NCBI RefSeq assembly: GCF_000011225.1 | Contig: NC_004432.1 | Location: forward strand, 744,001-808,000 | Length of the DNA: 64,000 bases | Direction of reading: 5' to 3' | Origin: Malacoplasma penetrans HF-2 | GTDB taxonomy: Bacteria; Bacillota_I; Bacilli_A; Mycoplasmatales; Mycoplasmoidaceae | Shown: piece after piece, positions 46,078 through 56,166 of the stretch | Numbering within the stretch: the first letter of the stretch is position 1 | Layout: every line of letters starts with the position of its first letter | Made by a program: the position numbers and the translations under genes | Notes under the pieces: model-generated | What the model saw: the letters and a program-made list of their open reading frames with translations, nothing else | Told to the model about the DNA's origin: nothing | Databases searched by the model: none

Positions 46078-48150
46078 TCAAGTTAAATGAAATATTTTGA
46101 AATTCTTCTTTTCATTTATAAATAAGAAAATTAATTCACCCCTTGCAATTAATTTAAAACTTAACTCTGATGTTAAGTTAACTAATGAATTAAAATTATA
46201 ATCATAATTATTGATAAGTTTCAAATTAATTAAACTTTTATTATTAGTATTTATATCAAATATTTTAGATAATGTATCTGATTTATTCTTATTGGTTGTA
46301 ATAACATTAGTTCCTGTTATCTTTTCTGTTTTATCTTTCCAAATAACATCATTTTTATTTTTATCTTTTAAAGAGATATTGCTATTCACTGTTTCAATAT
46401 TTCAGATTTTGATTTATCAAATAGTTTGTCAATTTCAGACACTGAAACTGAATCAGCTTTATTTGTAAAAGTTAAATTAGTGCAATAATAATTTTCATCA
46501 TATGTAGGTTTATCTGCAATTTTATTTTTGTAATTAGATAAAATAAAACCTTGAAGAAACAATATAGTTTTTTAATAAAACATTTTCTAGTATTGGTTTT
46601 CAAAAATTGTAGTAATTTATTGTGTAGTCAAAATATAAAGCTTTAATACTAGATGATAGAACTTTAACTTTATAAGATGATTGTCCTGTAACATTGTTGA
46701 CTGAGAAATTTTTAGCTATTGAATTTATCATTGCTGGATCATCATAAAATATGCTTAAATCATATCCAACACTAAATCCTAAATAATAAGAAGAGTCTTT
46801 AGTGTTAAAACTAGGATCAAATCATATTTCTTCTTCTGTTACTTTTAAATTAAAACTTAATAAGTTTTCATCTATTCCAAGTGAAATAAAATCGAGTAAA
46901 AATCAAAGAAATAATTTTTAATTTTTTCAAACTCATTATTAATCATTGTAGAAGCTTCAGTTTCTAAACTTATCTTTTGCCCTGCCACTTGAGTTCCATT
47001 AACTTTATCATTAATCATTTTAACAAATGAGTCTTTATTCATTTTTGTTAATTGCTCAATTATTAAATCAAAACTATTTTGCTAATTAAGTTTTTTATAA
47101 ATGATAAATTTATATCTATTTGTGTATTAATTTTAAAAGCTACTTTGTATTCAAATGAGACCAATATATTATTATCTTTCTTATTTAATTTAGGAGTTAA
47201 AACTCATTATTTGGTAAAAATTAAATTTTCATATTTCTCATAATATGGTTTATTGATATCCATATCTTTTTTATATGTAAACATTTTATTAATAGAATTT
47301 GAAACTGAAGATATCAAGGCCTTCAAATTATCTTTAGTAAAGTTTAGATTGTTGTTAATAAAAATACTTACATAATCTGCTTTGAAAAAGTTTTATCAAT
47401 GCATTAGCAAATTTTGTTTTATTTTCATCACTTGCAAATATTGAATGATAAATTGAAACAAATTCTTTTTTACCATTTTTTACAAACATTAAACTTATCA
47501 AAACTAGTAAAGAATTAAGTGTAGGATTGTTAGAAACAAACCCTTTAATCTTACATTATTAAAAAAATCAATGTTGTCTCAAATTACACTTCATAAATTT
47601 TTAGAATTTCCTGTAACCCCTAAAATATCTGCAGTAATAATATTTTTAAGTTATTGGTCATCTTTTGCACATTTATCTAGATAATCCAAAATTAATCTAT
47701 AACTTTCATTATCAGATTTCATATTTGGTTCTAAGTGTTGAATCAAAGAATTACCATGTCATATCCACTTCCTAAATATGATTTCAATAAACTCAAAATT
47801 TTATTTTTATTTTCATAAATTATATTTATTAGATTTTTACTATTATTTGTTGAAGCATTTGAATCTATATAAAAAACTTGTTTTAATATTTCACTAAATT
47901 CATTAGAGATTATTCCTAATTCAAAAATAAAATAAATAAATTGAAGATTTTTCAATAAGTTTGCTTATTGGTTGGTCACTTTTAATTTCTATAAATAAAT
48001 CTTTAATAGTGTCTAAACCATAAAAATACAATGACATTTCATTATTTGCTTTTTGTTCAACCAAATTTTGAATATTATTTTGATTTGCTTCTTGACTAAA
48101 TTCTTTTTCATATTCATTGTCTATTTAAAAAATACAAATCATTTTTTATA
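46078..48150 (-). pseudogene. decayed third copy of the large lipoprotein
   Basis: Scattered pieces in several frames match the lipoproteins at 26657-32519 in order: SDQPISKLIEKSSIYL (~47985), NKILSLLKSYLGSGYDMV (~47790), and LINNYDYNFNSLVNLTSELSFKL (~46190), corresponding to their DQPVNKLIEKS, LSILKSYLGSAYDIV and LDYSFNTLFNFSTKLEF islands. Many stops and frameshifts; the signal, lipobox and the first ~240 residues are missing. It is clearly non-functional as a whole. Confidence 0.85.
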
Positions 48151-48363
48151 ATTTCATTTTAAATAAAGCAAAAGCCAACAAAGATAATTACATAAAAAAA
48201 GTAAAAAATATAAATCAAAAATAACAATGCTATCTTAGATTTAAATTTATATTTAATAAGTATTTATTTAGTTCATTGATTAATAAGTTTTAAATAATAA
48301 AAAAGTAAATTAAAAATTAATATTTATATATATTATTTAGAAACTGAAAAGGAATAATACAAA

Positions 48364-48909
48364 ATGAAAGACTTTTACATAATTCATGGATATGGTGCTG
48401 ATAAAGACAGTAATTTCTTCCCTTGATTAAATGACCAAATAATAAGTAAATTAAATTACAAATGTAAAACATTAAATTTACCAAATACAAATAATCCAAA
48501 TTTAAAGGAATGAATTAATTTCTTAGATAACAATATTAAAGAACTTAATGAAAACACTTATTTTGTTTGTCATAGTTTAGGGTGTATTGCAACTCTAAAA
48601 TTTATAGAAAAGCAAAATAATATAAAAGTTGGAGGTATCTTTTTGGTATCAGGCTTTTATGAATCTTTATCTCTATTCCCCCAACTTAATGGGTTTACTC
48701 AAAAGCCAATTGATGAATCAAAAATCATAAATAAAATAATTAAAAGAGTTGTGATATCTTCAGACAATGATGATCTAGTCCCAATTCAATACTCTCAAAA
48801 CTTAGCAAATAAAATTAATGCCAAATTTTATTCTTTTTCTAATTATGGTCATTTTCTAGTTTATAAATCTGATGAATTATTTCAATTAATCAAACATGAA
48901 ATTAAATAA
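48364..48909 (+). CDS. RBBP9/YdeN-family alpha/beta hydrolase
   Basis: 181 residues, cytosolic serine hydrolase family with unknown substrate. Seen: FYIIHGYGADKDS at the N-terminus, the nucleophile motif VCHSLGCIATL (Ser71), SSDNDDLVP (Asp) near residue 130, and NYGHFL (His) near 163, forming the full triad in the family order. UGA is Trp at residues 21 and 50. The start at 48364 is preceded by AAAAGGA, somewhat far (about 11 bases). The flanks are A+T-rich; it is a single-gene unit. Confidence 0.87.
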
Positions 48910-49033
48910 TTCTTTGTATTTTTAACTTAATTTAAAACATAATATTTTTATCAAAAAGCCTTTTTTTATTTTTTAATAACAAACTTTTAATTTATAATGC
49001 TAATTAATAAGAAAAAACAAAATGGAGTTAGAA

Positions 49034-49309
49034 ATGAATAACAACAAAACAAATGATAAAGCTACTGAAAAAAAGGGACCAAAAGGTAGAAACATTTATT
49101 ACCTATCAGCTAGAAAAGATAAAGATGGAAAAAAAGAAGGCTGAGAAGTTAAAATGGAAAATTGTGAAAGAATTTCAGCATTAGTTGCTACTAAAGAAGA
49201 AGCAATTGAAAAAGCTAAAAGTTTAGCTGGAAAAAAATCAGCAACAATTATTATTAGAAGACTTGATGGTTCAATTCAAGACACAATTAAATATGCAGGA
49301 CAAAAATAA
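49034..49309 (+). CDS. DUF2188-family small protein
   Basis: 91 residues. Seen: a hydrophilic N-terminus (1-30), then GWEVKMENCERISALVATK, EEAIEKAKSLA and IIIRRLDGSIQDTIKYAG, matching DUF2188 (W-V-K ... T-K-x-E-A-I ... I-x-H/R-x-D-G-x-I-Q). The function of the family is unknown. GGAG lies 6 bases before the ATG at 49034, so an upstream in-frame ATG at 49022 is not the start. Followed at once by its terminator. Confidence 0.85.
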
Positions 49310-49333
49310 AAACCTTTTTAAATAAAGGTTTTT
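49308..49333 (+). terminator. terminator of the DUF2188 gene
   Basis: AAAAACCTTT pairs with AAAGGTTTTT (10 bp), loop TTAAAT, followed by further T. It overlaps the stop codon. Confidence 0.75.
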
Positions 49334-49739
49334 ATTTTTGTTAGTACTTTGTAATAAACATCTCATATTTTAGCTTCATTAATTTGGTTTTAAACTACAT
49401 GATTCAATAGCAAATAATAGATAAGGATTAAATTAAAGGTTTAATTCTTATTTTATTTTTTCCTATTTTTAAAATTAAAAATCCTAAATATTTTTTAATT
49501 TAATTAAAAATTTTAAAAAAATGACACTTTTTTTATGACATTAGCCCCCAAAATTTACATACATATAATAGAGAGGTAAAGTACGGGGATAAAAATTATT
49601 GATATTTTTTATTCAATTACTAAACTATAAAAAATTAATAATTTGTTTAAAAACAAACAAAACCCAAATTATCTAATAGATATAGTTAATTAATTTGCCA
49701 CTCATCAATAGATTTAATTTACGAAAGGAGCCAAAAATT
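49334..49739 (+). promoter_or_regulatory. gene-free region with TATAAT and a long leader
   Basis: 406 bp without a gene. A TATAAT box lies at 49564-49569 after a C-run (GCCCCC, 49544-49549) unusual for this DNA, with no good -35 at 17 bp. Transcription from there would give a leader of about 165 bases before the coiled-coil gene, containing TTTGTTT / AACAAA complementarity near 49640 and ending in AAAGGAG. No riboswitch family was recognised. Confidence 0.4.
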
Positions 49740-50237
49740 ATGGCTAATAAACATAATAACAACCAAAAAATAAATTCTGATTCAGGGTCTTTTACAGGTC
49801 CTTTAAAAGAAAAAGATTTTGTTAGAAAAATAAAAGGTTGTAAAATTATAAATGTTAGAGATTTTGAAGAATCATTTAATGTTTATGAAAATGAATCTGA
49901 AAATGAAATAACTGAAACAACTTATATCAAAGGATATGTAGAAATGGTAGTTAGTAGAAAATATCAAAAACCTATTATTTTAGGACCAACAGATGGTCGT
50001 GGTGGCGGTACTATTTGTGGAGGCGATGCCCATGCTGAAATTAATAAAAAACTAGATTATCTTATTGATGAAATAAAAGAAATGAAACAAGATATTAATT
50101 ATCTTAAACAAGACATGATAGAAGTTAAACAAGATATTAAAATTCTTAAAGAAAAAGTTTCAGTTCTTGAAACAGATATGGCAGATGTTAAAGCTGGCAA
50201 ATACTGCAAGAGCCATAATTCACCTGACTTTGTGTAA
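49740..50237 (+). CDS. small coiled-coil protein, unknown function
   Basis: 165 residues, not recognised. The N-terminal 100 residues are polar, with a glycine-rich turn (GRGGGTICGGD near 82-92). Residues ~95-155 form a strong predicted coiled coil with heptads such as LDYLIDEIKEMKQDINYLKQ, much like the coil repeats of mycoplasma DUF16-type proteins. There are no UGA codons. The start at 49740 follows AAAGGAG. It has its own terminator at 50268 and probably its own promoter. Confidence 0.65.
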   Translation: MANKHNNNQKINSDSGSFTGPLKEKDFVRKIKGCKIINVRDFEESFNVYENESENEITETTYIKGYVEMVVSRKYQKPIILGPTDGRGGGTICGGDAHAEINKKLDYLIDEIKEMKQDINYLKQDMIEVKQDIKILKEKVSVLETDMADVKAGKYCKSHNSPDFV

Positions 50238-50267
50238 TATATAAGTTTACAACCTTTGCAACCTTCT

Positions 50268-50298
50268 AAAACAACAACTAAAAAATAGTTGTTGTTTT
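50268..50298 (+). terminator. terminator of the coiled-coil gene
   Basis: Perfect 13-bp stem AAAACAACAACTA / TAGTTGTTGTTTT, loop AAAAA, T-run. It begins 31 bp after the stop. Confidence 0.85.
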
Positions 50299-50375
50299 TT
50301 GTTTATATTAAATTTAAATAATTTAAATTAACACTTGCCAAATGGTAACTAAAATAAATTTATTAATTAATATAA

Positions 50376-50406
50376 AAAATACTCCTTTCTTAAAAAGGAG
50401 TATTTT
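50376..50406 (-). terminator. terminator of the alcohol dehydrogenase gene
   Basis: Perfect 13-bp stem AAAATACTCCTTT / AAAGGAGTATTTT with a 5-base loop, T-rich on the minus strand afterwards, 19 bp after the stop codon. Confidence 0.8.
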
Positions 50407-50424
50407 CATTTTATTCACTATATT

Positions 50425-51591
50425 TTATTTAATTTTTGCTAATTCAGTAATAACCTTTCTAAAGAAGTCTTTACTAATATGTGGAGCAAAATTAAATTTA
50501 AAAGAGTGCTCAACCAAGAAATCAATATCTTTTTCTGTAATTTCTTTAATTTCACTAAATTGGCTTCAGTTAGTTGGTAAATAAATTGATTTAATTCAAT
50601 TTACTAAATATTCAATTGTTGCATCAAATCCATTTACACCAAATATTTCTTTACCAAATTCCACAATTTTGTCTTTAAATCAACTATCTTTTTCACTTCT
50701 TAACTTTCAGTAAGTTGGAGTAACAAATGCTAAACCTGCACCATGAGTTATATCTCACCTTCCTGAAAATGAGTGTTCAATTGTATGAACAGCTCAATCT
50801 GTTGATTCACATTGGAAATATGCTAATTGAGTTAAAGCCATTGTAGTTGTTCATAAAACATTACTTCTAGCCTCATAGTTTGTTGGATCATCAACTGCAG
50901 TTTTAGCATATTTTAATAATGTTTTTAAATTTGCAAATAAATAATTCTTAGTTCAACCAAAAGTACCAGTTCCTAAATATTGTTCTGTTAAATGTGAAAA
51001 ACAATCAAAAATTCCACTCGCTGTTTGTCACTTATTAACTGTAAAAGTATATGTTGGATCTTCTATTGCACAAACAGGAACAGCACTTGGTGTAAATACC
51101 CCATATTTTTCATTAGTTTTAGAATTACTAATAACACTACCAGAATTGTTTTCACTTGCAGTTCCAGCAAGTGTAGTAATAGCTATAATATCAATACTTG
51201 GATTAACTAATTTACTAGTATCTAAACAATATTCTCAAACATCATTAAGATGTGGATTTGCAGTTAAAGCTCCTATAACTTTAGAAGAATCAATTACACT
51301 TCCACCACCTATTGCAAAAATAACATCAACTTTATTTTCTCTAGCAAATAATATTGCTTTATAAACAGTATCAGTTTTTGGATTTGGTTCAATACCACCA
51401 AACTCAACATATCGTAAATTGATTTCTTTAAGTAAAGTGATGAGATCATTAAAACTACCATTAGTTTTAACTGATCCTCCACCATATAAAATTAAAGCTT
51501 TTTTATATTTTTTACTTGCTAATTCATCTTTTGCCTCAAAGATTGCACCTTTACCAAAAAAATATTTTGATTTTAAAAATACACTACTCAT
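50425..51591 (-). CDS. iron-containing alcohol dehydrogenase (butanol dehydrogenase type)
   Basis: NAD(P)H-dependent reduction of an aldehyde or related carbonyl, cytosolic. 388 residues, the usual length. Seen: nucleotide-binding AIGGGSVIDSSK near 95, the metal-site Asp and first His in GIFDCFSHLTEQYL near 190-200, the later His residues in HTIEHSFSG and DITHGAGLAF near 265-285. All four iron ligands of the BdhA/YqhD group are present. Start at 51591 because GGAG lies 6 bases before it; the ATG at 51603 has no site. Several UGA Trp codons. With the acetolactate decarboxylase nearby, a fermentative end-product role is likely. Confidence 0.92.
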
Positions 51592-51884
51592 TATCTTCTC
51601 CATAAATATAAATAATTTGTTTAGATAATTAGTTTACAACTTAAACCTAAGTTTAAGTCAATAGAAAATTTATTTAATTCTACAAATAATTATTTTAATG
51701 AAGAAATAAAGTAAAAAAATAGAAAATTATATTTGTCACATTCAAATACAAAACTTCATTTTATTTTTAATAATAAGATTCCTTTTTTATAAAAACAGAT
51801 TTATCTTAATTTAAAATAATAGATTTCTTTAATTTTGAGAATCAATAGGAATTAAAATATATTTATTGTGAAATTGAGGCTTAC

Positions 51885-53627
51885 ATGAAAAAAATATCTT
51901 GATTAAAAAAACTTTTTAATTGAAAAAAGAAAAAAAATAAAAATATTGATGAAAATACATTTTTAAAAAATAAAAATAACAAAAACCAATTATTACAAGA
52001 TAAAACTATTGAAAACAACAATATTCAGAAAAATACTGAAATATAGTTAGAGGAAGAAAGCACTAAAGAATTAAGTGTAGAAAATAACACCAGTAGTTCA
52101 ATAGATTCTAATTCAATAGAGTGAACTTTAAAAGAAAATGATATTGAAGAATCTTTTGAAGATAACAATATTGATAGTTCATACTTTGAATATTTGGAAG
52201 AAAAATTTTCAAAAGAATATGATACTGAAGAATATTATTATGAAGATGACTTAAGTAGTTTAATATATGATGATGATTTAGTAGAATTAACCTCAGAAGA
52301 AAATGAATATATATCAGAAATTCTTAAAAAAAGCTTAAATGAAGTAGAAAAAGAAATAGAAATAAAAAAAGTAGAAAACTCAAAACTTGACTATAAAGTT
52401 TTCTTCAATAATTTAATAAATTCAAAACAAAAATTTAGCAAATTCTATGAAAGAATTAATTTTCATTCCTTAAATGAAAAACGAAAAATATCTGAAAAAA
52501 TATTATTAGAAGTTGGTAAAGAAAAAAGTAGCTTTTTGAAGTCCTTGAGTGAAGATGTGTCAAATTTAATATCAGACAATTCTAAAGAAATTGTTGAAGA
52601 TTTTTTTAAATGTTTTATCCTTACACTTTTAGATAGAACTTCATTAAAAAATTTAAAAGAATATGTAATTTATTTATTTGAACTTGATTTCCCTAAAGAA
52701 AATAAATTACAAACTTGAACTGATTCTAATTTTAAAATCTCAAGAAAAAAAGAAAAAGAAAAATTGCAAATGATTTTTAAAAATGAAATTCATAATGAAA
52801 TACAAGAAAAATCACAAAAGACTTTGAAAGAGAAAATTTATAAAGAAATAAAAGAAAAATTCAAGGCCCAGATTGAAAATGAAATTTCTCGCAACAAAGA
52901 TGGAAATAGAAATAATAAAATCCAAGGAAGATGTGCAGAACATTCTCTTTTTATGAACTTTTTTTCAGAAAAATATGATAGTCAAAATTTTCAAAATACA
53001 AATTCATTCAAAGACCTAAAGTGTTTCATAGAAAAATATAATAGTAAAGAAAGGATGCAATTATTTGAAAATAATAGTAATAAAATTAACAAATGAAAAA
53101 AAGACATCAATTTAAAATGGTTTAATCTAGAAAAAGAAAACAGACATTTATCTGACATTTCTATTACTGTTCCTTGAATTTTGGCAGAAAATATTAAATA
53201 CAGTTCTAAAGCAGACATTTATATTGAAGTTAAATCCACTGTCAATCAGTTTAGACTCCTTAATCAACAATTTTTTATTAACTGGCTTGAAAGAAAATGT
53301 GAACCCAAAAAAGCTGATAAACCTTTTCAAGACACAATAAATATTTCAAAAAATGAGTTATTGGGAATTTGTAGCAATAAAAATTATAAATTATACAAGA
53401 TTTATGGTTATGACCTGATTGTCGACAATAAAAAAGAAGTTATAAGTAATGATAAAAAAGAAAATGGAAATTATGGAAGTGGAAATGGTGATAAAGAAAT
53501 TAAAGTGAAGATAGTGGATAATTTTTTTATTCTTTTGTTAGTAATATTTTATATTATTTCAAGTGATAATTTTAATTTGAATGATGAAGATATAAAAAAT
53601 GTAAAAAAGGCTTTCCATATAAAATAA
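51885..53627 (+). pseudogene. DUF3883-like PD-(D/E)XK protein interrupted by an in-frame TAG
   Basis: One frame of about 580 codons with UGA as Trp, open except for a TAG at 52044-52046 (codon 54). The ATG at 51885 has GAGG 5 bases upstream. Residues ~54-120 are strongly acidic, ~290-350 Lys/Glu-rich coils. The C-terminal domain reads ENIKYSSKADIYIEVKST, then FRLLNQQFFINWL and INISKNELLGI...YKLYKIYGYDLI, matching the DUF3883/NO-VEIN-type nuclease fold (D-x-E-x-K: Asp in ADIY, Glu and Lys in EVK). So a nuclease-like protein, possibly of defence, killed or regulated by one nonsense codon. No methylase or helicase partner is nearby. Confidence 0.55.
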
Positions 53628-53763
53628 AAAAATCTAATAAAAATCAATCATAAAATATTTTAAAGTTAATCTTTAGCTGAAAGAAAACTAAAAAGATAAT
53701 AGTGTAATAACTAATATCACCATAATTGAACTTCAAATAAATAATAATGTTATTATAAAAATA

Positions 53764-53797
53764 AAAAAATCCATTTAACTTAATAAATGGATTTTTT
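53764..53797. terminator. bidirectional terminator between nuclease-like gene and tRNA-Gly
   Basis: Perfect 14-bp stem AAAAAATCCATTTA / TAAATGGATTTTTT with a 6-base loop, A/T runs on both sides. It lies 10 bp beyond the tRNA 3' end on the minus strand. Confidence 0.8.
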
Positions 53798-53807
53798 TAT
53801 TTTTAAA

Positions 53808-53881
53808 TGGAGCAGATGACGAGAATCGAACTCGCGTCTCGACCTTGGCAAGGTTGCATTCTACCATTGAACTACATCTGC
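53808..53881 (-). tRNA. tRNA-Gly (anticodon GCC)
   Basis: 74 bases. Acceptor GCAGATG pairs with CATCTGC; D-arm with AGTTCAATGGTAGAAT; anticodon loop TTGCCAA gives GCC; T-arm GAGTTCGATTCTC; discriminator T and encoded CCA (53808-53810). The upstream minus strand carries TATAAT about 17 bases before the tRNA. Confidence 0.96.
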
Positions 53882-54210
53882 AACTAACATTTATTATTAT
53901 ATAATAATTTGGTTTTTTTGAATACTTAATTATTATATAAAAGTAATAAAAAGCCTATTAATTGATAACATACCAAACCAATAATTTTAATTATTAAATA
54001 TAGTCACACAGCAACTAAACTTGTTAAAACTTAAGAATTTTTAATTGCTAAAAATTTTAATAACTTAATTCTATAAAAAATAATTCAGCAAATTATTTGA
54101 TATTATCTAGAATATATTTTTTATAAGCAAATTCCTATGTTAGTTGAATTTTATAAACTCATAAAAAATAATCTAAATTTATAAATAAGGTTTTAATTAA
54201 GGAGAATATT
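53882..54210. other. 329-bp gap: tRNA-Gly promoter side and alsD leader
   Basis: No gene seen. On the minus strand a TATATAAT box (about 53896-53903) serves the tRNA. On the plus strand AAGGAG at 54199-54204 is the ribosome site of the decarboxylase gene. The remainder is A+T-rich without clear structure. Confidence 0.5.
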
Positions 54211-54891
54211 GTGTTTAAAAGTAAAGCACATGCATTTAGCTCTATTAATGCTTTAAGCAAAGGAAATTACTGTTCAAATTTTACTGCCCAAGAAATATTA
54301 AAAGAGGGTAATTTTGGAATTGGAGCTTTTGAATCTTTAAATGGTGAACTTATTATAGTTCATGGAAAAGCTTATCAAATCATTGATAATACCAATGTAA
54401 TTTTATGTAATTCAAATGTAAATATATCTTATGCATTTGTTTGTAACCATGACTATAAAGGATTTGGATACAAATTTGAAAACTTAACTAAACAATCTTT
54501 AGAAAATAAACTACTAAAGATTTTTGATACAAAAAACTTAATACAAGCTGTCTATGCTAAAGCTATAGTAAAGCAATTACATTCAAGAACTTTCATTAGG
54601 CAAGAAAAGCCATATGTTGAAATACAAAAAATTAAAGAATTACAATCAGAAATTTGGATTCAAAACAAAGAAATAGAATTAGTCGGTTTTTACACTCCTA
54701 GTTTATTTTCTAATTTTAATATTGAAGGTTTCCACTGACATTACATTAGTCAAGATAAAGACTATGGTGGTCATGTTATAGATATGGAATTAGAATCAAT
54801 CAGTTTAATTATTAAACCCATTCATGATCTTAACTATCATTCCCCAGTTTGTTTAGAATTTTTAGAATTAGACTTATCAGAAAATAAGTAA
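54211..54891 (+). CDS. alpha-acetolactate decarboxylase
   Basis: Converts 2-acetolactate to acetoin and CO2, cytosolic. 226 residues. Seen: GNFGIGAFESLNGELIIVHGKAYQI, the family N-terminal signature; the zinc ligands in GFH-W-HYISQDKDYGGHVID (His175, His177, His188, with UGA-coded Trp176); and HLSR-like HSRTFIRQEKPY. It matches AlsD/BudA throughout. The start is GTG at 54211, with AAGGAG 6-7 bases upstream. Unusual for mollicutes as far as I know. No acetolactate synthase is in the window; nearby are a redox enzyme and a broken short-chain dehydrogenase that might have been acetoin reductase. Confidence 0.92.
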
Positions 54892-54938
54892 TTAAATTAT
54901 CAAATTCTTAAAACTACATTAAAATTTTTATGATTGTT

Positions 54939-54944
54939 TATAAT
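54939..54944 (+). promoter_or_regulatory. -10 box of tRNA-Trp
   Basis: TATAAT ends 9 bases before the mature tRNA. No clear -35 was identified. Confidence 0.5.
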
Positions 54945-54953
54945 CATAAAAAT

Positions 54954-55028
54954 AGGGGTATAGTTCAATGGTAGAACAGCAGACTCCAAATCTGCGTGTT
55001 GTGGGTTCGAGTCCTGTTACCCCTGCCA
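54954..55028 (+). tRNA. tRNA-Trp (anticodon CCA)
   Basis: 75 bases. Acceptor AGGGGTA pairs with TACCCCT; D-arm AGTTCAATGGTAGAAC; anticodon stem GCAGA/TCTGC with loop CTCCAAA giving CCA; T-loop TTCGAGT; discriminator G and encoded CCA. It reads UGG. Most Trp codons in the window are UGA, which need a separate tRNA-Trp(UCA) that must lie elsewhere. Confidence 0.95.
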
Positions 55029-55037
55029 TTAAAATCT

Positions 55038-55073
55038 AAAATCTTATTGTGTTTTTTAATACAATAAGATTTT
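55038..55073 (+). terminator. terminator of tRNA-Trp
   Basis: 13-bp stem AAAATCTTATTGT / ACAATAAGATTTT, 10-base loop, T-run, starting 10 bp after the tRNA. Confidence 0.8.
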
Positions 55074-55159
55074 TTATTATTGAATTTTAATTTAGACTCA
55101 TTACTGAAGATTAAGTATTTCTATTAGAAAAAATACATATTTTTTAAGATGTAAAATAA

Positions 55160-55937
55160 ATGAATATTCATTTAAAGATAAAGCTGTTTTAGTGGTAGGT
55201 GAAGTTAGGAGAATAGGACTTGAAACTGTTAAAATTTTGCAACATCAAATACAACATTAGTAGTTGTTGGTTATAATAAAAAGTTATAAAAATAGTTGCA
55301 TATAAAGAACTTAGAGAATTCGATACACTATCAAATGTTATAAAAGTGATGTGTCAAATGAAGTTGGCATAAAAATCTTAATTAATGAAATTAGAAAGTC
55401 ATCGGAAAATTAGATGTATCATGTGTGCATGCTAGTAGTGATACAAAATTAGCAGATATAGTTAGAAAAGATTTTGATTGCATTGTTAATATTAACTTAG
55501 GTGGCATTTATAACTGTATAAAATATGAGATAGCACAAATGTTAAAACAATCTAATAAAGGTGTAATTGTTAATTGCTTTTCACAAAGTGGTGTTGTGGG
55601 GTTAGTAGGTGTTTCAGTTTATACTAAAAGTAAACATGCAGTATTTAGATTAACTAAATGTTCTGTTTTAAAATACTAGAAGCAGTATTAGAATAAATGT
55701 AACTATCTAGATAACAAATACTTCTATGGTTACTAATGTTGTTAAAATGGTACCTGAACACATGGATAAAGTAATTGATGATATCCTATTAGAAAAAAAT
55801 TGGAAAAGCAAATAAGATAGTTTCTTTAGCACTATGATTATCTAGTGAATATGATGGTTTTGCAATATGGTAAACCTTTATAGTAGATGGTGGATATACA
55901 ATAGTTTTGAATACCAAAGAAAAGGATAATCATTAAT
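55160..55937 (+). pseudogene. short-chain dehydrogenase/reductase, decayed
   Basis: Pieces in three frames follow the SDR fold in order: KDKAVLVVGEVRRIGLETVK (nucleotide-binding loop, TGxxxGIG degraded), VNINLGGIYNCIKYEIAQML, VNCFSQSGVVGLVGVSVYTKSKHAV (catalytic Ser and YxxxK), and VDGGYT at the end. Numerous stops and frameshifts. The closest type is the acetoin/alcohol reductase group of SDRs, which would suit the adjacent acetolactate decarboxylase, but this is inference. Confidence 0.85.
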
Positions 55938-56013
55938 TTTATTATCTTTTTATTTTTTGTAGTTAATGAAAATTCTATTATTCACTAATAACATATTGAT
56001 ATTATTTCCATCC

Positions 56014-56084
56014 AACTATATTTCCATATAGTTAAATTTCACTATACAAAAATATAGTTGTTTTTACTATATGAAAATATAGTT
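56014..56084. repeat. three tandem ACTATA...TATAGT palindromes
   Basis: AACTATATTTCCATATAGTT (56014-56033), ACTATACAAAAATATAGT (56041-56058) and ACTATATGAAAATATAGTT (56066-56084) repeat at about 26-bp steps. Each has ACTATA/TATAGT half-sites around a 6-8-base centre. They lie in a gene-free stretch between the SDR pseudogene and the terminator of the FNT gene. Multiple operator sites or hairpins are possible. Confidence 0.6.
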
Positions 56085-56111
56085 AAAACTTAAACAAATA
56101 ACATAATAGCA

Positions 56112-56141
56112 AAAAACACTCCATTTAACTGGAGTGTTTTT
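56112..56141 (-). terminator. terminator of the FNT channel gene
   Basis: Perfect 12-bp stem AAAAACACTCCA / TGGAGTGTTTTT with a 6-base loop, T-rich afterwards on the minus strand, 25 bp after the stop codon. Confidence 0.85.
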
Positions 56142-56166
56142 GTTGCTTTATTAATGATTCAATTTA

